Shown: positions 59,602 to 64,000 of the stretch, piece by piece
Layout: every line of letters begins with the position of its first letter
How positions within the stretch are numbered: the stretch's first letter is position 1
Origin: an uncultured Faecalicatena sp.
Lineage (GTDB): Bacteria; Bacillota; Clostridia; Lachnospirales; Lachnospiraceae
Direction of reading: 5' to 3'
NCBI GenBank assembly: GCA_948468385.1
Contig: CAOKHZ010000001.1
Span: forward strand, 124,001 to 188,000
Length of the DNA: 64,000 bases
Notes under the pieces: generated by a model
Seen by the model: the letters and a program-made list of their open reading frames with translations, nothing else
Databases searched by the model: none
Told to the model about the DNA's origin: nothing
Translations under genes and position numbers: made by a program

Positions 59602-60301
59602 ATTCAAAAAATATGGTGTTCTGCGTTTTATCGGACATTTGGACGTGATGCGCCATTTCCAGAAAATGATGCGCCGGGCGGAAATTCCCATCGCCTTTAC
59701 GGGCGGCTACAGCCCGCATATGATTATGTCGTTTGCAAGTCCCCTGGGAATTGGGCTGACAAGCGACGGGGAATATGCGGACATCGAGTTGAGCGAGCCG
59801 ATACAAAGCGAGGAGGCCATCCGCCGCTTAAATGCCGTGGCGGCCGACGGAATCGAGATTGTGAGCTTCCGTCAAATTTCCGAAGAGAAAAAAATGACCG
59901 GGATGGCCATCGTGGCCGCCGCGGATTATCTTGTATACGATCGGGAAAATCATCCGTTTTTCGAAGGCTGGGAGGACTGCTTGACCCAGTTTGCGGCGCA
60001 GAAGGAAATCTGCGTGCTCAAGCAAACAAAACGAAGCGAGGCGAACGTGGACATCCGCCCGATGATTTACCGTCTTGAGGCACGAGAAAATGCCATTTAC
60101 ATGCAGCTTGCGGCCGGGAGCGTAAAAAATTTGAAACCAGACTTGGTGATGGACGCATTTTTCACATTTGCAAAGTCACGAACCAATCAAGAGGTTTGCG
60201 TTCCCCTCGCCTACCATCGATTGGAGCTGTATGCTAACATGGGGAATGAAACGGAGCGAAACCTGATGACACTGGAATCACTGGGAGAAACGATAGACTG
60301 A
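59585..60301 (+). CDS. TIGR03936 family protein (DUF2344)
   Basis: 238 residues. The family pattern KVRIKFKKYGVLRFIGHLDVMRHF at the start, then RRAEIPIAFTGGYSPHMIMSFASPLGIG. I chose the TTG at 59585, 6 nt after GGAGGTG, because homology begins at KVRIKF; it overlaps the end of the radical SAM gene by 17 bp. Partner protein of TIGR03960; role unknown. A 12-bp inverted repeat overlaps the stop codon. Confidence 0.9.
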   Translation: MKVRIKFKKYGVLRFIGHLDVMRHFQKMMRRAEIPIAFTGGYSPHMIMSFASPLGIGLTSDGEYADIELSEPIQSEEAIRRLNAVAADGIEIVSFRQISEEKKMTGMAIVAAADYLVYDRENHPFFEGWEDCLTQFAAQKEICVLKQTKRSEANVDIRPMIYRLEARENAIYMQLAAGSVKNLKPDLVMDAFFTFAKSRTNQEVCVPLAYHRLELYANMGNETERNLMTLESLGETID

Positions 60302-60328
60302 GGGACAAAAATATTTTCCCTCAGTCTA
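60294..60328 (+). terminator. Inverted repeat at the end of the TIGR03936 gene
   Basis: tagactgaggga (60294-60305) and tccctcagtcta (60317-60328) pair perfectly over 12 bp with an 11-nt loop. The stop codon is within the left arm. No T-run follows, so it may be an incomplete terminator or an mRNA end stabiliser. Confidence 0.5.
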
Positions 60329-60330
60329 AG

Positions 60331-60416
60331 AAGATGCGCGCAGCCGCATAAGGAAATATACCGCTTTGCGGTTGCGGCTGGCGCGATACTCACGGCCGAT
60401 GAAATCTACCGTGAGT
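60331..60416 (+). repeat. Hairpin-rich element in the leader of the RNase G gene
   Basis: cgcgcagccgca pairs with ttgcggct-ggcgcg (about 60337-60386, one bulge) around an inner ccgc-ttt-gcgg. A second stem actcacgg (60388-60395) / ccgtgagt (60409-60416) follows, 27 nt before the RNase G start. The block shares short motifs with 53167-53271 in reverse orientation. It could be a repeat or an RNA control element. Confidence 0.5.
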
Positions 60417-60442
60417 ACAGATTAAATAACGGGAGAATTGTC

Positions 60443-61642
60443 ATGGTAAGAAAAGTCTTGATGACAAAGGAAAAGGGCTGCGTCTGGACGTATTTTCTGG
60501 AAGATTCGCAAGTCGTGGAGATTCATTGCGCCAAGGAAGAGGACGAGGGAAAAAATGTGGCCGCGCTCGGTAATATTTATATCGGCAAGGTGGAGCGCAT
60601 TGTCAAAAACATCGGCGCGGCATTCATCGATGTTGGCGGCGTGAAATGTTATTATGATACCAGCCAGAGCGGCAGTGCCTTGTTTACAAAAAAAGGCGGT
60701 AGCAAGGATTTATGCGCGGGAGACGAGCTGGTGGTGCAGGTAAGCCGGGAAGCCGTAAAGACCAAGGCGCCGACCGTCAGCAGCAATTTAAGCTTCAACG
60801 GGCGTTTTTGCATACTGACCACCGGAAACACGCGCATCGGGGTCTCGGCCAAGATTCCCAAGTCCTTGCGGGAAGAATACAAAGAATGCTTGGAATCCAA
60901 GAAGAACGAAGAATTTGGCATCATCGTGCGCACGAACGCCAAGGACGTGCCGTTTGAAATGGTCATCCAGGAAATCGAACAATTACAAAAACGATACGAA
61001 ACATTAAAGGAACATTGCTGCCACCATACTTGCTTTTCTTGCTTGGAGTCGGCTCCGCCTTCCTACATTTCTGATTTAAAGAACGTGTACTTGGAAGGCC
61101 TGGAAGAAATTTTAGTGGAAGATAGGGACTTGCATGCGAAGGTGCAAAGTTATTTTGAACAAGCACAGCCGGAAATGCTTTCGCTGCTAAAAAAATACGC
61201 GGATCCACAGCTTTCCATGTCCGCGCTCTACAATTTAAAGTCCGCGCTTTCCGGGGCACTTGACGAGCGCATCTGGCTTAAATGCGGCGGATATCTGGTC
61301 ATCCAGCCCACGGAGGGAATGACGGTCATCGACGTAAATTCCGGGAAATGCATACTCGGCAAAAATCGCCTGGCCACATACCAGAAAATCAACCTGGAAG
61401 CGGCCGCCGAGATTGCCAGACAGATGCGCCTTCGAAACCTCTCTGGCATCATCATCGTGGATTTTATCAACATGGACGATGAAAATGCGCTTCAGGAGCT
61501 TTTGCACAAACTGCGGTACTTCCTTTCCAAAGACCCGATTCCGGCCAGGGTGGTGGACATCACGGCTCTGCAACTCGTGGAATTGACACGAAAAAAGGTG
61601 CGCAAGCCACTTTATGAATGTTGGCGGGAAGATCGGATATGA
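60443..61642 (+). CDS. rng: Ribonuclease G/E family endoribonuclease
   Basis: 399 residues. An S1-like domain at the N-terminus (GNIYIGKVERIVKNIGAAFIDVG) is followed by the RNase H-like and DNase I-like catalytic regions; the magnesium-binding aspartates lie in MTVIDVNSGK and IIIVDFINMDDE. It is about 100 residues shorter than E. coli RNase G, usual for Clostridia. It should cleave AU-rich single-stranded RNA and process rRNA. Two hairpins precede the gene; RNase E autoregulates through its leader, so leader control is possible but unproven. Confidence 0.92.
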   Translation: MVRKVLMTKEKGCVWTYFLEDSQVVEIHCAKEEDEGKNVAALGNIYIGKVERIVKNIGAAFIDVGGVKCYYDTSQSGSALFTKKGGSKDLCAGDELVVQVSREAVKTKAPTVSSNLSFNGRFCILTTGNTRIGVSAKIPKSLREEYKECLESKKNEEFGIIVRTNAKDVPFEMVIQEIEQLQKRYETLKEHCCHHTCFSCLESAPPSYISDLKNVYLEGLEEILVEDRDLHAKVQSYFEQAQPEMLSLLKKYADPQLSMSALYNLKSALSGALDERIWLKCGGYLVIQPTEGMTVIDVNSGKCILGKNRLATYQKINLEAAAEIARQMRLRNLSGIIIVDFINMDDENALQELLHKLRYFLSKDPIPARVVDITALQLVELTRKKVRKPLYECWREDRI

Positions 61643-61716
61643 GAACCAGCCAAAAATAGACAAGAGGATTCTTGGGAAACAAAAATCGGGCATAAAAACG
61701 ATCGGAGGGTAGAAAC

Positions 61717-62559
61717 ATGAGCAATAAAAAAGAAATTGTGCGGATGGATCCCAACCTCCCGGCATCCGTTCGGTTGCTTACCAGAAAGTCTTTCCGCAAT
61801 TGTGAGAGCCATTGGCACAGAAGTTTGGAAATCAATTTCTTTCTGGAAGGCGAAATGAACATTTATGTCAATGGGGTGAAAAATCTTTGCATGCCGGGCT
61901 CCGTCTGCCTCATCAACAGCGAGGAAGTACATAGCTTTGAAGTAAGGAAAGATTTTGAAATCAAGGACAAAAAGGTGGTCATGCTCATCTTGCTAATCGG
62001 ATATGACTTTATCCAGAGCTTGTTTCCTCAAATTGAGGAAACGTTTTTCCAAGTGCCAGACATGGAAACGGAAATCCGGTTAAAAAATTTGCTACTTCGT
62101 TTATTGAGAGAACGGGAAGATGAGTCCTTCGAGTTTAATAACATTCGAATGCTGCATACGGTATGTGAAATCCTTTTACTATTGTGTCAAAATTGTAGAA
62201 TGAACAAAGAAATCATCCATATCAACACACAGCGGGACGCGGAACGAATTCGGTGTATGCTTTCCTACATCCATGAAAATTATGCGCAAAATTTACCGAT
62301 ATCGGAAATGGCTGAAAAATTTCATTTTTCCAGGGAGTATTTCTCAAAATTTTTCAAAAAATATACCGGCATGAGCTGCAAAGAATATATTACCAGATAT
62401 CGCTTAGGCAAGTCAGAACAACAATTGAAAGACACCGACCACACCGTTTTGGAAATCGCGCTGGACAATGGATTTAGTGATGAAAGGCAATTCATCGCCT
62501 CGTTTAAAAAATATTATGACACGACGCCGAGTCAATATCGGAAAAAGCAAAAATCATAA
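61717..62559 (+). CDS. AraC family transcriptional regulator
   Basis: 280 residues. A cupin-like sensor domain (residues about 20-100, NFFLEGEMNIYVNG and LINSEEVHSFEV) is followed by two helix-turn-helix motifs (PISEMAEKFHFSREYFSKFFKKYTG and VLEIALDNGFSDERQFIASFKKYY). GGAGGG precedes the ATG. It is upstream of, and in line with, a sugar symporter gene, which it probably activates; the inverted repeat at 62797 is a candidate binding site. Confidence 0.92.
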   Translation: MSNKKEIVRMDPNLPASVRLLTRKSFRNCESHWHRSLEINFFLEGEMNIYVNGVKNLCMPGSVCLINSEEVHSFEVRKDFEIKDKKVVMLILLIGYDFIQSLFPQIEETFFQVPDMETEIRLKNLLLRLLREREDESFEFNNIRMLHTVCEILLLLCQNCRMNKEIIHINTQRDAERIRCMLSYIHENYAQNLPISEMAEKFHFSREYFSKFFKKYTGMSCKEYITRYRLGKSEQQLKDTDHTVLEIALDNGFSDERQFIASFKKYYDTTPSQYRKKQKS

Positions 62560-62660
62560 ATCATTCGGATTTTAAATCGTTAAGGTCTCCTTATGTCGAC
62601 GTGAAGGAATCGCAGCTTAAAAATCACAAAAATGACATTTCTAAAACAAATTTAGGTATC

Positions 62661-62708
62661 GGCCTCTGTAAATTTTGCAAAAAACAAAATCTACAGAGGC
62701 CGTTTCTG
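62661..62708 (+). terminator. Terminator after the AraC regulator
   Basis: ggcctctgtaaattttg (62661-62677) pairs with caaaatctacagaggcc (62685-62701) over 17 positions with one A-C mismatch, followed by GTTTCTG. The stem is long but the tail is short. The rest of the 308-bp gap holds only the inverted repeat at 62797 and a ribosome binding site. Confidence 0.7.
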
Positions 62709-62796
62709 CCAAGTATCCGTTCTATTTCCCATCCTAAAGACAAACAGAACAAAAAAACGCCGTAAATCTACTATTTTTTGCAAAGAAAGGGACGTT

Positions 62797-62815
62797 CCAT
62801 ATTGTTACAATATGG
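62797..62815. promoter_or_regulatory. Operator-like inverted repeat upstream of the symporter gene
   Basis: ccatattg (62797-62804) and caatatgg (62808-62815) are exact reverse complements with a 3-nt spacer, about 50 bp before the symporter start. Two TTGACAA-type sequences lie just after it. It may bind the adjacent AraC regulator or another repressor. Confidence 0.5.
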
Positions 62816-62867
62816 TTATCAAGTTGACAAGGGAAAGATCACGTTGACAAAAGAAAGGAGAAAGGAA

Positions 62868-64000
62868 ATGAAACAAACAAAACATGATGTTGATTTGAAG
62901 GGGAGGATTGGTTACGGATTCTGTAACGCGGGCGTAAACATTGTCCAGACAATCGTGGGGTCATTTGTCACGATGTATTATACGGACAACGTGATGCTGA
63001 GCGCGGCGTTCGTAGGAAGCATGATGATGGTGGCCCGTATCCTGGACGGGGTGTCCGACTTGGCCATGGGGGCGATTGTCGACCGCACGCACACGCGTCT
63101 GGGAAAGGCAAGACCCTGGGTTTTAATCGGGGCCGTATTATTTTCATTGAGTATGTTCTTCGTATTTAACGTTCCGGCCGGAATCACCGGGACGGCGGCC
63201 AAATTGTATTGCTCCTTCATGTACGTGATGAACACCGTGATTTGCGGAACCATCGTCAACGTGTCCTGGAGCGCGTTGGCAGTAAAAATGAGCCGGAACC
63301 CGGATACCAGGGCCGGCATGGTAAGCATTGCACAGTTCTTCGCACAATTTGCCGGGCTCGTGGCAGGAAGCTACGCCATTCCAGTCATCATGGTATTCGG
63401 CGGATACGAAAAAGGATATCGCGGCATGACCATCGTTTTCGGAATCGTGGCACTTGTCAGCATGTTGCTCACGGGAATTCTCTGCAAGGAATACGAAGTG
63501 GAGGAAAAGGACGAGGCAGAGGCAAAGGCCTTGAAACCAGAAAAGAAACAAAGCGCGAAGGAATTGCTTGGCTATATGTTCCAGAACAAATATACGGTTC
63601 CGCTTATCATCGCCTTCGTGGTAAACTGGTTTGCAACAATGTTGTTTTCCTCCGCCACCATCTATTATGCGAGGGACATCATGGGAAATGGTGACTTCAT
63701 GAAGATTTTGAATAACGCGAGATCCCTTCCAGCCATGTTTTTACTGGTAATCGGTGTCGTTCCGCTCTTTGCCACAAAATTCGGGAAACGTAAAGCATTG
63801 GTATTTGCATTTATCTCTCATTTAGTATCCGGAGTCATTTTGTTCGTCGCTGGTCAAAACCTCATACTCCTTGTGCTGGGCCAAGTACTTCGAAGTGTCG
63901 GATCCGCGTTTGGAAGCACCATGCTGATGGCGATGGTATCGGATACCGCCGATTATATCAATTTGAAAAACAATATTGACATCTCGGGAATGACCAGCAG
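62868..64000 (+). CDS. GPH family sugar:cation symporter (MelB-like), 3' end beyond window
   Basis: The first 377 residues are visible. The glycoside-pentoside-hexuronide signatures are present: KGRIGYGFCNAGVN at the N-terminus, MYYTDNVM, RILDGVSDLAMGAIVDRT with the cation-site Asp residues, and RLGKARPWVLIGA. Ten or so membrane helices are visible. AAAGGAG precedes the ATG. The transported sugar cannot be told. The preceding AraC regulator is a probable controller. Confidence 0.93.
   Translation, partial: MKQTKHDVDLKGRIGYGFCNAGVNIVQTIVGSFVTMYYTDNVMLSAAFVGSMMMVARILDGVSDLAMGAIVDRTHTRLGKARPWVLIGAVLFSLSMFFVFNVPAGITGTAAKLYCSFMYVMNTVICGTIVNVSWSALAVKMSRNPDTRAGMVSIAQFFAQFAGLVAGSYAIPVIMVFGGYEKGYRGMTIVFGIVALVSMLLTGILCKEYEVEEKDEAEAKALKPEKKQSAKELLGYMFQNKYTVPLIIAFVVNWFATMLFSSATIYYARDIMGNGDFMKILNNARSLPAMFLLVIGVVPLFATKFGKRKALVFAFISHLVSGVILFVAGQNLILLVLGQVLRSVGSAFGSTMLMAMVSDTADYINLKNNIDISGMTS

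Noticed and set aside
1-64000. tRNA or rRNA genes
   Set aside because: No cloverleaf with a GTTCRA-type T-loop or rRNA-like stretch was found by eye in the intergenic regions; a tRNAscan run would settle it.

Overview
The window looks like a chromosomal segment of a spore-forming Clostridium relative, most likely a member of the Lachnospiraceae. The evidence is a six-gene Rnf complex with a convergent ApbE flavin transferase, spore genes (alpha/beta SASP, YlbJ, GerW), the DUF2953-GerW pair, the paired radical-SAM TIGR03960/TIGR03936 genes, and a HisZ-type histidine operon. No rRNA, tRNA or CRISPR array was found.

Layout. 1-653: the tail of an unrecognised gene, then a tandem array of about seven 54-bp hairpin units leading into an aminopeptidase P gene. 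2.5-7.5 kb: RpiR regulator, HI0933-type flavoprotein, cmk, ispH and an S1-domain protein. 7.6-14 kb: rnfCDGEAB ending at a shared terminator with convergent apbE. 14-24 kb: ruvAB, zapA, U32 peptidase, a RodA/FtsW-type glycosyltransferase overlapping a transpeptidase, DUF2953 and gerW. 24-31 kb: divergent rpmB and asp23-fakA-recG, the SASP gene, a structured RNA with its own promoter and terminator, then rsmD-coaD and a coiled-coil protein facing ylbJ. 32-40 kb: pepD, rsmF, two pseudouridine synthases, ygiQ and recU; the second pseudouridine synthase carries an in-frame palindromic repeat insertion. 40.4-45.9 kb: hisZ-G-D-B plus a HisF-like/HisI/HisE fusion behind a consensus promoter.

46-57.7 kb is an accessory region dominated by gene debris: a CPBP protease, truncated integrase, TetR, alcohol dehydrogenase, LacI, aldolase, HEPN and DUF4869 fragments, and one intact plus three broken copies of an AAA-ATPase/PD-(D/E)XK (DUF1703) gene. 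The intact copy and two of the remnants share the same promoter. Embedded in the debris is an intact two-gene module of a HipA-like kinase and a DUF2442/helix-turn-helix protein, with an operator-like inverted repeat over its promoter and its own terminator. After 57.7 kb core genes resume (TIGR03960, TIGR03936, RNase G), followed by an AraC regulator and the start of a GPH-family sugar symporter that runs off the end.

Functionally the segment mixes cell envelope and division genes, translation and RNA modification, energy conservation (Rnf plus its covalent-flavin loader), histidine synthesis, and a recombination-prone accessory island. The items most worth following up are the pre-pepP hairpin array, the structured RNA before rsmD, the coding palindromic element, the HipA-like module and the HisF-like pseudoenzyme fusion. 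All functions are read from sequence by eye; no database search was run.
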